Below, piece by piece: positions 7,688 to 15,016 of a stretch of 32,210 nt of DNA. Where the stretch lies: assembly GCA_938030745.1 (NCBI GenBank), contig CALHIP010000002.1:1-32210 (forward strand). The letters are read 5' to 3'. Under the pieces are notes generated by a model. It made no database searches. It was given only the letters and a program-made list of their open reading frames with translations, and was not told the DNA's origin. The DNA comes from an uncultured Patescibacteria group bacterium. GTDB taxonomy: Bacteria; Patescibacteriota; Patescibacteriia; UBA2591; CALHIP01. The position numbers and the translations under genes were made by a program. The stretch's first letter is position 1; every line of letters begins with the position of its first letter.

Positions 7688-8368
7688 ATGATAAAATTTA
7701 TTAATGTGACGAAAATTTATCCACCAGATACTTATGCTCTAAAAGATATTAACTTATTTATCAGACCATCTGAATTCGTTTCAATTGTTGGTCAGTCTGG
7801 AGCAGGAAAAACTACTTTTATTAAACTTCTAATTGCTGAGGAAAGGCCAACCAAAGGAAAAATTATTATTGGCGATTGGGATATTTCAAATATCAAACCA
7901 GATGAGATTCCTTATCTTCGACGTCAGATTGGTGTTGTTTTTCAGGATTTTAAATTACTAAAAGAAAAAACTGTTTATGAAAATGTTGCTTTTGGTTTAG
8001 AAGTGATTGGAGCAAAAAATAAATTTATCAATGAAGTTGTTCCTTATGTTTTAAAAATAGTTGGTTTAGAAAAAAAAGCTTCAAAATTTCCTGAAGAGCT
8101 TTCAATTGGCGAAGCACAAAGAGTAGCAATAGCTAGGGCTTTAGTTTATCGACCAAAAATTCTGGCAGCCGATGAACCAACAGGAAATGTTGATTTAATT
8201 AATGCCAGAGAGATAGTTGATCTTTTTAAAAAAATTAATGAGATGGGAACAACAGTTATTTTAGTTACTCATAATCGGGAAATTGTTAATTATTTAAAAA
8301 CAAGAGTTATTATTTTAGAACAAGGTCAGATTATTTCTGATCAACAAAAAGGACGTTATATTCTCTAA
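7688..8368 (+). CDS. ftsE: Cell division ATP-binding protein FtsE
   Basis: FtsE is the cytoplasmic ATPase of the FtsEX complex, which sends cell-division signals to peptidoglycan hydrolases outside the membrane. At 226 residues it has the normal length. Walker A is GQSGAGKTT (35-43), the Q-loop region VFQDFKLL, Walker B ILAADEPTGNVD (about 158-169) and the H-loop VTHN. The N-terminal MIKFINVTKIYPPDTYALKDINLFI is typical. One oddity is the signature motif at 138-142, LSIGE instead of LSGGE, so the first glycine is replaced by isoleucine. ftsX follows after 8 nt, confirming the identity over other ABC ATPases. Confidence 0.93.
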   Translation: MIKFINVTKIYPPDTYALKDINLFIRPSEFVSIVGQSGAGKTTFIKLLIAEERPTKGKIIIGDWDISNIKPDEIPYLRRQIGVVFQDFKLLKEKTVYENVAFGLEVIGAKNKFINEVVPYVLKIVGLEKKASKFPEELSIGEAQRVAIARALVYRPKILAADEPTGNVDLINAREIVDLFKKINEMGTTVILVTHNREIVNYLKTRVIILEQGQIISDQQKGRYIL

Positions 8369-8376
8369 AAATATTT

Positions 8377-9285
8377 ATGACTACTATTTTTCGTTCAATC
8401 AATTGGGCAATAAGAAGTTTTTTTCGTCATTTTGGGCTTTCTTTCGTTACTACTATTATTATTGCTATTAGTCTTTTTTCTTTAACAGTTCTTTTATTCT
8501 TAAATATCTTGGCAAAAATACTGATTAAAAATCTTGAAAATCGAATTGATATCACTGTCTATCTTAAAGAAAATCTTAGTCAAGAAGAAGTAGAAAATTT
8601 TAAAAACTATTTAGCTGGTCAGCCAGAGGTTAAAGAGATAATTTACCTTAATCCTAATGAAGTATTGGAAAAATTTAAAGAAAGGCATAAAAAAGAAGAA
8701 ATAGTTTTAAAATCACTCCAGATCCTTGAGAAGAATCCTTTTGGCGGGGTTTTAATTTTAAGAGCATCTTCAATTAAAGATTATCCAATTCTTTTAGAAA
8801 AGATAAATGATCCTACCTATGAGAAGATTATTCAAGAAAAAAATTTTTATGAATATCAAAAAATTATTTCAATTGTCAAAAGTATTTCTCAAAAAATTTA
8901 TTTCGGTGGTTTATTAATAGTTTTAATTTTCACAATTATTTCAATTGTTGCAATTTTTAATAGTATCCGTCTAACCGTTTATTTAAGGAAAGAAGAAATT
9001 AAAATTATGAGATTAATTGGAGCAACAAGTTCTTTTGCCAGAGCACCATTTATTATCGAAAATATTTTTTATGGTCTTTTTGCTTGGCTTATTAATCTAT
9101 TAATATTTTTGTTAATTTTTAAATTTGCCTTAGAGAAAATAATTAATTTTTTAGAGATAGAAAAAAATCTATTTTTTTCTTATCAAAAAGAAATAATTTA
9201 TTCATTTATCGGTGTTCTAATTTTTTCTCTATTTTTAACCTTAATCAGCAGTTGGTTAGCAGTTCGTAAATACATCAAAACTTGA
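8377..9285 (+). CDS. ftsX: Cell division protein FtsX (permease-like)
   Basis: FtsX is the membrane partner of FtsE. This 302-residue protein has the family layout. A cytoplasmic start (INWAIRSFFRHFGLSF) is followed by a first helix at about residues 22-44 and an external loop at about 50-165 carrying the VTVYL-like ITVYLKENLSQEEVENF and a VKEIIYLNPNEVLEKFKE segment. Three C-terminal helices follow (about 172-195, 225-247, 270-292), with a conserved IRLTVYLRKEEIKIMRLIGATSSFARAPFIIE cytoplasmic region. It does not transport a solute; it changes shape on ATP hydrolysis and activates a murein hydrolase. Its stop codon lies inside the -35 box of the mreB promoter. Confidence 0.92.
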   Translation: MTTIFRSINWAIRSFFRHFGLSFVTTIIIAISLFSLTVLLFLNILAKILIKNLENRIDITVYLKENLSQEEVENFKNYLAGQPEVKEIIYLNPNEVLEKFKERHKKEEIVLKSLQILEKNPFGGVLILRASSIKDYPILLEKINDPTYEKIIQEKNFYEYQKIISIVKSISQKIYFGGLLIVLIFTIISIVAIFNSIRLTVYLRKEEIKIMRLIGATSSFARAPFIIENIFYGLFAWLINLLIFLLIFKFALEKIINFLEIEKNLFFSYQKEIIYSFIGVLIFSLFLTLISSWLAVRKYIKT

Positions 9286-9309
9286 CAATTTAAAATAAAA
9301 TTTTATATT
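9282..9309 (+). promoter_or_regulatory. Promoter of mreB, short leader
   Basis: A perfect TTGACA (9282-9287), a 16-base spacer and TATATT (9304-9309). Transcription would begin near 9316, only about 5 nt before the mreB ATG at 9321. The -35 box overlaps the ftsX stop codon (9283-9285). Confidence 0.7.
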
Positions 9310-9320
9310 AAATAAAGTTT

Positions 9321-10334
9321 ATGGCTTTCTTTACAAGAAAAATTGGTATTGATTTGGGGACAGCAACAGTTTTAGTTTTTTTACCTGGCCGAGGAATTGT
9401 TCTTAATGAACCATCTGTTGTTGCAGTCTCAACAATTGATAAAAGAGTGTTAGCTGTTGGTTCAGAAGCAAAAGAAATGGTTGGCCGAACACCAGACACT
9501 ATTGTTGCTTTAAAGCCGTTAAAAGATGGTGTGATTGCCGATTATAAAATTACTGAGGCGATGCTTCGTTATTTTATTGATAAAACCCTTGGTCGTTTTC
9601 GTCTTTTCAAACCAGAAGTAATGGTAGCTGTACCGGCAGGAATTACTTCAACTGAAAGGAGAGCTGTTATTGATGCAACACTAGCTGCTGGAGCAAAAGC
9701 AGCTTTTATTATTAAGGAACCAATTGCTGCCGCTATTGGTGCTAATATTCCAATTGGTTCACCATCAGGTAATATGATTATTGATATTGGTGGAGGAACA
9801 ACTGAGGTAGCAGTTATTTCTTTAGGCGGAATTGTTTCTAATGCCTGTGTTAAAGTTGCTGGCAATAAATTTGATCGAGCAATTATGGAATATGTTAGAA
9901 AAAAATATAATTTAATCATTGGTGAACAAACAGCAGAAGAAGTGAAAATAAAAATTGGAGCAGCAATGCCTTTAGAAAAAAAATTAATTACCCAAATTCG
10001 TGGCCGAGACATGATTACTGGTTTACCAAAAACTTTAACTATTTCTTCAGATGATATAACTGAAGCGATTCAAAATGAATTGGATGCGATTATCAGTACA
10101 GTAAAATCTGTTTTAGCTAACACTCCACCAGAATTAGCAGCTGATATAATAGATAAAGGGATGGTTCTTTCTGGTGGTTCATCTCTTTTAAGAAAGATTG
10201 ACAAACTTTTAACTGAAGCAACTGGTGTTCCCGCTTATGTTGCTGATGAGCCACAACTTTGTGTAGCTAAAGGAACAGGAATTGCTTTAGAAAATTTAGA
10301 GAGTTACAAAAAAAGTATTATTACATTAAAGTAA
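9321..10334 (+). CDS. mreB: Rod shape-determining actin homologue MreB
   Basis: MreB polymerises into antiparallel filaments under the membrane and guides lateral cell wall synthesis. The 337-residue length is standard. Actin-fold motifs are visible: phosphate 1 IGIDLGTATVLVF (about 7-19), EPSVVAV, the connecting segment with RPRIWV-equivalent VMVAVPAGITSTERRAV, phosphate 2 NMIIDIGGGTTEVAVISLGGIV, and the adenosine motif KGMVLSGGSSLLRKIDKLLTEATGVPAY. The N-terminus MAFFTRKIG has a short hydrophobic-basic patch that may touch the membrane. It is followed 4 nt later by pilC. Presence of ftsEX and mreB together indicates a walled, probably rod-shaped or elongated cell. Confidence 0.96.
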   Translation: MAFFTRKIGIDLGTATVLVFLPGRGIVLNEPSVVAVSTIDKRVLAVGSEAKEMVGRTPDTIVALKPLKDGVIADYKITEAMLRYFIDKTLGRFRLFKPEVMVAVPAGITSTERRAVIDATLAAGAKAAFIIKEPIAAAIGANIPIGSPSGNMIIDIGGGTTEVAVISLGGIVSNACVKVAGNKFDRAIMEYVRKKYNLIIGEQTAEEVKIKIGAAMPLEKKLITQIRGRDMITGLPKTLTISSDDITEAIQNELDAIISTVKSVLANTPPELAADIIDKGMVLSGGSSLLRKIDKLLTEATGVPAYVADEPQLCVAKGTGIALENLESYKKSIITLK

Positions 10335-10338
10335 ATTT

Positions 10339-11556
10339 ATGACAATTTTTAAATATATTGTTTCGACAAGGGATGGGAAAACAAAAGATGGAGAAATAGA
10401 AGCAAAAGATAAAGAGGAGGCAGTTGAAAAACTTTTAACCCAGGATTTTTTAATTATTTCTCTAAAAGAAAAGAAGAGAAGGCCTTTTTTATTAAGTTTT
10501 ACTTTAGGAAAGGTTAGTTCTTTAGAAAAAATATATTTAATTAAAAATCTTTCTTTAATGATTAAAGCTGGTTTGCCGATCTCCGAGATTATCGAGACCT
10601 TGAAAGGAATGGCAAAAACAAAAAAACTTAAAAAAATTTTAGAAGAAACAAAAGAAAGAGTTGAAAAAGGTAGTTCACTTTCTAAAGCTCTTTCCTTATA
10701 TCCTGAAACATTTTCTCCGCTTTTCCTTGGTCTTATCAGATTAGGTGAAGAGAGTGGTCAATTAGGTGAAACAACTGAACATCTTCACTCTCTTTTTCTT
10801 TCTCAATATGAATTTAAAAAAACAATCAAGTCAGCTTTAATTTATCCTTTCATTATCATCTTTACCAGCTTAGCTGTCTTTTTTTCTATTTCCCTTTTTC
10901 TTTTACCAAAACTTTCCAAACTTTTTACTACTTTAGGAGTAAAATTACCATTAATCACAAGAATCCTGATTTTTACAATGGCTTTTTTTCAAAAAAATTT
11001 ATTTTTTATTTTTTTAGCCTTTATTTCCCTTTTCTTTCTTTATTTGATTCTTTCAAAAAATAAAAAAATAAGAAAATTTTTTCAAAATCTTGATTTATCT
11101 TTACCAATTATTGGAATAATTCTTAGAAATATTAACATTGCTTACTTTGCTAAAAATTTATCTCTTCTTTTAAAAAGTGGAATGCCAATAGAAAGAGCTT
11201 TGCTTCTTAGTTTAGAAATTACAGAAAATGAAGTCTATAAGGAGAAAATTGAAAAAATTTTAAATGAGGTAAGGAAAGGAAAAACAATAGCTTCTAGTTT
11301 AGAGGAATTTCCAAGAGAATTTCCAAAAATTTTTTTAAAAACAATTGAAAGTGGAGAAAGAACTGGTAATTTAGTTGAGGCATTAAATTATCTTTCTCTA
11401 TTTTATCAAGCAGAGACAGAAAGGGAGATAAAAGATTTAAGTATTGCTTTCGAACCATTACTTTTGATTATTGTTGGTCTAATTGTTGCTTTTATCGCTG
11501 TTGCTGTTATATCTCCAATCTATCAATATCTTTCTTTAATTGAAAAATTAAGATAA
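10339..11556 (+). CDS. pilC: Type IV pilus inner-membrane platform protein PilC
   Basis: PilC (GspF family) is the inner-membrane platform of the type IV pilus machine, linking the cytoplasmic ATPase to pilin assembly. The 405 residues hold a short N-terminal domain (MTIFKYIVSTRDGKTKDGEIEAKDKEEA) and two repeats of the T2SSF domain. The first (about 63-190) contains LIKNLSLMIKAGLPISEIIETL and GSSLSKALSLYPETFSPLFLGLIRLGEESGQLGE; the second (about 265-390) contains FAKNLSLLLKSGMPIERALLLSLEI and ESGERTGNLVEALNYLS. Three membrane helices are visible (about 170-195, 215-240, 375-400). It sits between mreB and pilM. No pilB, pilT or prepilin peptidase gene is in this window. Confidence 0.95.
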   Translation: MTIFKYIVSTRDGKTKDGEIEAKDKEEAVEKLLTQDFLIISLKEKKRRPFLLSFTLGKVSSLEKIYLIKNLSLMIKAGLPISEIIETLKGMAKTKKLKKILEETKERVEKGSSLSKALSLYPETFSPLFLGLIRLGEESGQLGETTEHLHSLFLSQYEFKKTIKSALIYPFIIIFTSLAVFFSISLFLLPKLSKLFTTLGVKLPLITRILIFTMAFFQKNLFFIFLAFISLFFLYLILSKNKKIRKFFQNLDLSLPIIGIILRNINIAYFAKNLSLLLKSGMPIERALLLSLEITENEVYKEKIEKILNEVRKGKTIASSLEEFPREFPKIFLKTIESGERTGNLVEALNYLSLFYQAETEREIKDLSIAFEPLLLIIVGLIVAFIAVAVISPIYQYLSLIEKLR

Positions 11557-11558
11557 CT

Positions 11559-12626
11559 ATGATTTTATTTGCTCCTAAAAAAGGTTTTGGTTTGGACATT
11601 TCCGATGCTTCAATTGAGGCTTTAGAATTAGAAAAGGTTTCTAAAGAAATCAAAGTAAAAAGTTATGGCCGAATTGAAATTCCTGAAAAAAAATTGATTG
11701 AAGATGGTTTGATAAAAAACAAAGAAGCTTTAGTCAAATCTATCAAAGAAGTTTTAGAAAAAACTGAACCAGAAAAAATTAAGACAAGATATGTTCTTCT
11801 TTCTTTACCAGAGTCAAAAGTCTTAACCCATATTTTTGAATTGCCAATCAATCTTACTTTAGATCAAATAAAAGAAGTACTTTCTTATGAAATTGAATCT
11901 ATTTTCCCTTATCCAGCAAATGAACTTTCAATCGATTTTAAAGTTGTCAGTAAAAAAGATAAGACTCAAGAAATTTTTTTAGCTGGAATACCGAAAAAAA
12001 TTGTTAATGATTACAAAGAAGTTTTAGAAAAATCAGGATTAATTCCGTTAGTTTTTGATATGGAATCAAAAAGTTTAGCCAGAGCTTTAATTGAAAAAAT
12101 TGAAAAAAATAAAGCAGTTATCATTTTAGATATTGGTGCCAGAACTTCAATTATTAGTGTTTTTGATGAAGTTGGTTTAAGATTTACAACCAATTTAAAA
12201 ATTGCTGGCAACCTTTTTACCCAAAAGATTTCTCAAAATTTAAATCTTTTATTTGATGAGGCAGAAAAATTAAAAATTAAAGAAGGATTTTCATCTGAAA
12301 AATTTGGTCAGATTTTAAAAAATGAAGCAAAACCGATTTGTCAAGAAATAAAAAAAGTGATAGAATATACAGAGAGAAAATATAATTTTAAAATAGAAAA
12401 AATTATTCTTGCCGGTGGCTCAAGTTTATTACCAAAAATAGAAGAATATTTTCAATTAGAAACTGGACTTTTAACTGAAAGAGGTAATCCATTGACAAAA
12501 TTGAGTAAAGATAATATTCTTTCTAAAAAAGAGAAAAATATTTTGTTTGCTAATGTTATTGGTTTAGCTTTAAGGGCTTTAGAAAAAGACCCAATAAAGG
12601 TCGATATAAATTTACTTCAAAGTTAA
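11559..12626 (+). CDS. pilM: Type IV pilus assembly protein PilM
   Basis: PilM is a cytoplasmic, FtsA-like actin-fold protein that binds the N-terminus of PilN and aligns the pilus machine. The 355 residues show phosphate 1 GFGLDISDASIEALEL (about 8-23), an SHS2-type insert with SLPESKVLTHIFELP and EIESIFPYPANELSIDFKVV, phosphate 2 AVIILDIGARTSIISVFDEVG and the adenosine motif KIILAGGSSLLPKIEEYFQLETGL. It starts 2 nt after the pilC stop. The usual partners pilN and pilO do not follow here; a pilin gene does. Identification is by fold motifs and context. Confidence 0.92.
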   Translation: MILFAPKKGFGLDISDASIEALELEKVSKEIKVKSYGRIEIPEKKLIEDGLIKNKEALVKSIKEVLEKTEPEKIKTRYVLLSLPESKVLTHIFELPINLTLDQIKEVLSYEIESIFPYPANELSIDFKVVSKKDKTQEIFLAGIPKKIVNDYKEVLEKSGLIPLVFDMESKSLARALIEKIEKNKAVIILDIGARTSIISVFDEVGLRFTTNLKIAGNLFTQKISQNLNLLFDEAEKLKIKEGFSSEKFGQILKNEAKPICQEIKKVIEYTERKYNFKIEKIILAGGSSLLPKIEEYFQLETGLLTERGNPLTKLSKDNILSKKEKNILFANVIGLALRALEKDPIKVDINLLQS

Positions 12627-12644
12627 TTCTTAATAATTAATCCT

Positions 12645-13106
12645 ATGAAGAAAGGTTTTACTTTAATTGAACTTTTAGTTGTTATTGCTATCATTGCTAT
12701 TTTAGCAGGTATTGTTATTATTGCTGTTAACCCAGCTCGACAAGTAGCCCAAGCAAGAAATGCTCAGCGAAGAGCTGATGTTTTAACTGTTCTTAATGCT
12801 ATCCACCAATATCTTGTTGATAAGAACGAATTTCCAGAAGGTATTGATGTAACCCCTAAACAACTTGGAACCTCTACTAGTGGATGTGATGAATCTTGCG
12901 GTGATTGGACACTTCAAAGTGCTTGTTTAAATTTAACTGATGCTTTAACCCCTACCTATCTTTCTGCTATTCCTTATGATCCACAAAAAGAGAGTGCTGC
13001 AAAAACTGGCTATGCTGTAAAAAAAGATGTTAATAATCGAATTACTGTCCGTGCCTGTAAAACAGAAATTCCTCCAGCAGCTAGTATTATCGAGGTTACA
13101 AGATAA
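12645..13106 (+). CDS. Type IV pilin / pseudopilin
   Basis: This is a structural subunit of a type IV pilus or related pseudopilus. The prepilin signature is perfect: a four-residue leader MKKG, cleavage before phenylalanine, then FTLIELLVVIAIIAILAG, with the conserved glutamate at mature position 5 and a hydrophobic helix to about residue 28. The remaining 125 residues form the globular head, with cysteines in SGCDESCGDW and QSACLNL plus one at RACKTE, which could make disulphides. The full protein is 153 residues, typical for the GspG/PilE class. It follows pilM by 18 nt. Whether it is the major pilin or a minor one cannot be told. Confidence 0.93.
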   Translation: MKKGFTLIELLVVIAIIAILAGIVIIAVNPARQVAQARNAQRRADVLTVLNAIHQYLVDKNEFPEGIDVTPKQLGTSTSGCDESCGDWTLQSACLNLTDALTPTYLSAIPYDPQKESAAKTGYAVKKDVNNRITVRACKTEIPPAASIIEVTR

Positions 13107-13141
13107 TTAAAGAGATAACGACTTAGATTTTAAAAATAGTT

Positions 13142-13816
13142 ATGGCAATTATTATCAGTTTAGGAGGGTCTTTGGTTGTTCCAAAGAAAAATTTTTTAGC
13201 GACAAAATATTTATTACGATTCAAAAAATTAATTTTAAAATTTTCTAAAAAAGAAAAATTTTTTATTGTTGTTGGTGGAGGAAAATTGGCTCGCTTTTAT
13301 CAAGAAGAAGCTAAAAAGCAGAAAGTAGGAAAAGAAGATTTGGATTGGTTAGGAGTTTTTGCTACTTATCTTAATGCTCTTTTTGTTAAAAGTCTTTTTG
13401 GCAAACTGGCTTATTCCAAAATTTTTTTCACCCCTTTTAAAAAAAGAAAGATAAAAGAAAATATTATCTTTTTTGGTGGTTGGAAACCTGGTTGGAGTAC
13501 CGATTATGTTTCAGTTAAGTTAGCTCAAACTTATGGCGTTAAAGAGATAATTAATTTAACTAATGTTGATTATATTTATAATAAGGATCCGCAAAAATTT
13601 AAAGATGCAAAACCATTAAAAAAAATTTCTTGGTCAGAATATTTAAAAATCATTGGTAAAAAATGGGTGCCAGGAGCAAGCTATCCTTTTGATCCAATTG
13701 CAAGTTTATTAGCAAAAAAATTAAAAATTAGATTAATCAGTATCAATGGCAAAAATTTGAAGGCTGTGGATAACTATTTGACAGGAAAAAAATTTGATGG
13801 TACAATAATTGAATAA
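13142..13816 (+). CDS. pyrH: UMP kinase, archaeal-type (amino acid kinase fold)
   Basis: This enzyme phosphorylates UMP to UDP with ATP, a step of pyrimidine nucleotide synthesis, in the cytosol. The 224-residue protein has the amino acid kinase fold. Motifs include the N-terminal IIISLGGSLVVP, the glycine-rich FFIVVGGGKLARFYQEEA, WKPGWSTDYVSVKLAQTYG and INLTNVDYIYNKDPQKFKDAKPL. The pattern, with DWLGVFATYLNA and a closing KFDGTIIE, is closer to archaeal-type UMP kinases than to the E. coli type, a known trait of many CPR genomes. A strong promoter for rplJ lies inside the last part of this gene. A different amino acid kinase (for instance an isopentenyl phosphate kinase) is less likely. Confidence 0.8.
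   Translation: MAIIISLGGSLVVPKKNFLATKYLLRFKKLILKFSKKEKFFIVVGGGKLARFYQEEAKKQKVGKEDLDWLGVFATYLNALFVKSLFGKLAYSKIFFTPFKKRKIKENIIFFGGWKPGWSTDYVSVKLAQTYGVKEIINLTNVDYIYNKDPQKFKDAKPLKKISWSEYLKIIGKKWVPGASYPFDPIASLLAKKLKIRLISINGKNLKAVDNYLTGKKFDGTIIE
13778..13806 (+). promoter_or_regulatory. Promoter of the rplJ-rplL operon
   Basis: TTGACA (13778-13783), 17-base spacer, TACAAT (13801-13806), both inside the 3' end of the UMP kinase gene. Transcription would start near 13813, about 10 nt before the first stem of the structured rplJ leader. Confidence 0.8.
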
Positions 13817-13823
13817 AAATTTT

Positions 13824-13915
13824 ACCGTAGACAATAGGTCTTCGAGTTTACTCGAAGTTAAAATCCTATCGAGGTAAAAATCTTTATTTTTGTCTACGGT
13901 TTACGTAGACGTTTT
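13824..13915 (+). promoter_or_regulatory. Structured rplJ (L10) leader with two alternative hairpins
   Basis: ACCGTAGACAA (13824-13834) pairs with TTGTCTACGGT (13890-13900), an 11-bp stem that encloses two nested stems: ATAGG/CCTAT (13834-13838 with 13865-13869) and CTTCGAG-TTTA-CTCGAAG (13840-13857). The right arm can instead pair with CGTAGAC (13904-13910) to form GTCTACG-GTTTA-CGTAGAC (13892-13910), followed by GTTTT and ending 11 nt before the rplJ ATG. The two states exclude each other. Bacterial rplJ leaders are known to bind the L10-L12 complex for feedback control (Rfam L10_leader); the position and plan fit that role. The second hairpin could stop transcription or cover the start region. 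Confidence 0.8.
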
Positions 13916-13921
13916 AAATTT

Positions 13922-14449
13922 ATGGCTAGGACAAGAAAAGAAAAACAAGAAATTTTAAAAAAGCTTTCTGAAAAAATTTCTCAAGCAAAATCTTTGGTTT
14001 TTATTGGTTATAAAGGGATAAAAATAAATGAGCAGGAAAAATTAAGAAAATTATTAAAGAAAGAAAAGAGTGAACTTTTTATTACTAAAAAAAGTTTATT
14101 AAATTTAGTTTTATCTAAATTCAATTTTGAAAGACTTAAAGATTTGAAATTAGAAGGAGAGGTAGGTTTGGTTTTAGGTTATGGCGATGAGATAACGCCC
14201 TTTAAGATTGCTTTTGATTTTTCAAAAGAAAATGAAAATTTAAAAATTAAAGGTGGAGTTTTTGAAAAGAAAATGATCAATCTTGAGACAATAAAATTTT
14301 TAGCTAGTTTGCCATCAAAAGCGATTCTCCAATCTCAACTTTTAATTAGTCTTCGCCAACCTTTGTTAGGATTAATTAATATTTTAGAAGCTAATTTAAG
14401 AAAATTAATTAATATTCTAAAAATTCTCTCAAAATCACCAACTATATAA
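13922..14449 (+). CDS. rplJ: Large ribosomal subunit protein uL10
   Basis: L10 forms the base of the ribosomal stalk and binds L12 dimers through its C-terminal helix. The 175-residue length is normal. The N-terminal MARTRKEKQEILKKLSEKISQAKSLVFIGYKGIKINEQEKLRKLLKKEKSELFITKKSLLNLVL pattern is typical, as is the later GEVGLVLGYGDEITPFKIAFDFSKENENLKIKGGVFE. A helical C-terminus (LLGLINILEANLRKLINILKILSK) is the L12-binding segment. It has its own promoter and leader and is followed by rplL after 37 nt. No Shine-Dalgarno precedes the ATG; the leader hairpin ends 11 nt upstream. Confidence 0.95.
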   Translation: MARTRKEKQEILKKLSEKISQAKSLVFIGYKGIKINEQEKLRKLLKKEKSELFITKKSLLNLVLSKFNFERLKDLKLEGEVGLVLGYGDEITPFKIAFDFSKENENLKIKGGVFEKKMINLETIKFLASLPSKAILQSQLLISLRQPLLGLINILEANLRKLINILKILSKSPTI

Positions 14450-14479
14450 TTTTTAACGGCCGCTGTATTTAATATAGTA
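14441..14479 (+). promoter_or_regulatory. CGGCCG-centred palindromic element before rplL
   Basis: ACTATAT (14441-14447) and ATATAGT (14472-14478) are inverted arms around a loop holding ACGGCCG (14456-14462). The first 22 bases are identical to 20903-20924 before tatD, and ATATAGTA recurs at the same distance (31 nt). The left arm overlaps the rplJ stop codon. TATAGT (14473-14478) lies 8 nt before the rplL ATG and could be a -10 box. Confidence 0.65.
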
Positions 14480-14486
14480 TAAATTT

Positions 14487-14906
14487 ATGACAGAAGAGAC
14501 TAAAAAAGAAGAAAAAAAATTAGAAATTCCAGAAAAATTTAAGGATTTAGTTGAAAAAATTGAAAACCTTTCTGTTTTGGAATTGGCTGAATTAGTAAAA
14601 ATTTTAGAAGAAAAATTTGGAGTTTCAGCTCAAGCAATGGTTGCTGTACCAACTTCTGTTGCACCTTCAGTTGAAGCAAAGAAAGAAGAAGAAAAAACAT
14701 CATTTGATATTGAACTAACAGCAGCAGGTGAAAATAAAATTGCTGTCATCAAGATTATTAGAGATTTAACTGGCAAAGGTTTAAAAGAAGCAAAAGATTT
14801 AGTTGATACTGCACCAAAAATTATCAAAGAGAAAGTAGAAAAAGCGGAAGCTGAAGAAATAAAAAAGAAACTTGAAGAGGTTGGAGCGAAAGTCACTTTA
14901 AAATAG
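14487..14906 (+). CDS. rplL: Large ribosomal subunit protein bL12 (L7/L12)
   Basis: L12 is the flexible stalk protein that recruits translation factors. The 139 residues show an acidic-basic extension, an N-terminal dimerisation domain ([31 protein letters not shown], about 18-48), an alanine- and valine-rich hinge (about 50-68) and the C-terminal domain (about 69-139). That domain carries [49 protein letters not shown] and the closing [14 protein letters not shown]. The N-terminal extension [16 protein letters not shown] makes it slightly longer than the usual 120-125 residues. It lies downstream of rplJ across the palindromic element described at 14441-14479 and ends before a strong terminator. 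Confidence 0.97.
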   Translation: MTEETKKEEKKLEIPEKFKDLVEKIENLSVLELAELVKILEEKFGVSAQAMVAVPTSVAPSVEAKKEEEKTSFDIELTAAGENKIAVIKIIRDLTGKGLKEAKDLVDTAPKIIKEKVEKAEAEEIKKKLEEVGAKVTLK

Positions 14907-14955
14907 ATTAAAATTTTAAATTAATCTTAATAATCAAAAAAGAGATTTTCTATTT

Positions 14956-14983
14956 GCTGAGAAAAGACTCAGCTTTTTATTTT
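14956..14983 (+). terminator. Terminator of the rplJ-rplL operon
   Basis: GCTGAG (14956-14961), six-base loop, CTCAGC (14968-14973), then TTTTTATTTT. A clear intrinsic terminator. Its T tract runs into the TTGACA of the def promoter, so one unit ends as the next begins. Confidence 0.85.
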
Positions 14984-15009
14984 GACAAAACTAAATTTTA
15001 TATTATAAT
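14982..15009 (+). promoter_or_regulatory. Promoter of the def-tRNA unit
   Basis: Perfect TTGACA (14982-14987), 16-base spacer, perfect TATAAT (15004-15009). The expected start point near 15016 is at or one base before the def ATG (15017), so the mRNA should be leaderless. This promoter probably drives def, tRNA-Gly, the inositol phosphatase gene, tRNA-Thr and what follows. Confidence 0.85.
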
Positions 15010-15016
15010 AGTTATT

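Noticed and set aside
9569-10012. Reverse-strand open reading frames opposite mreB and other genes
   Set aside because: All reverse-strand frames lie opposite strongly conserved genes, and none shows recognisable domains.
14954-15016. Upstream ATG for peptide deformylase
   Set aside because: It would translate through the rplL terminator hairpin and the def promoter; deformylases start as MILKIIKYPNP.
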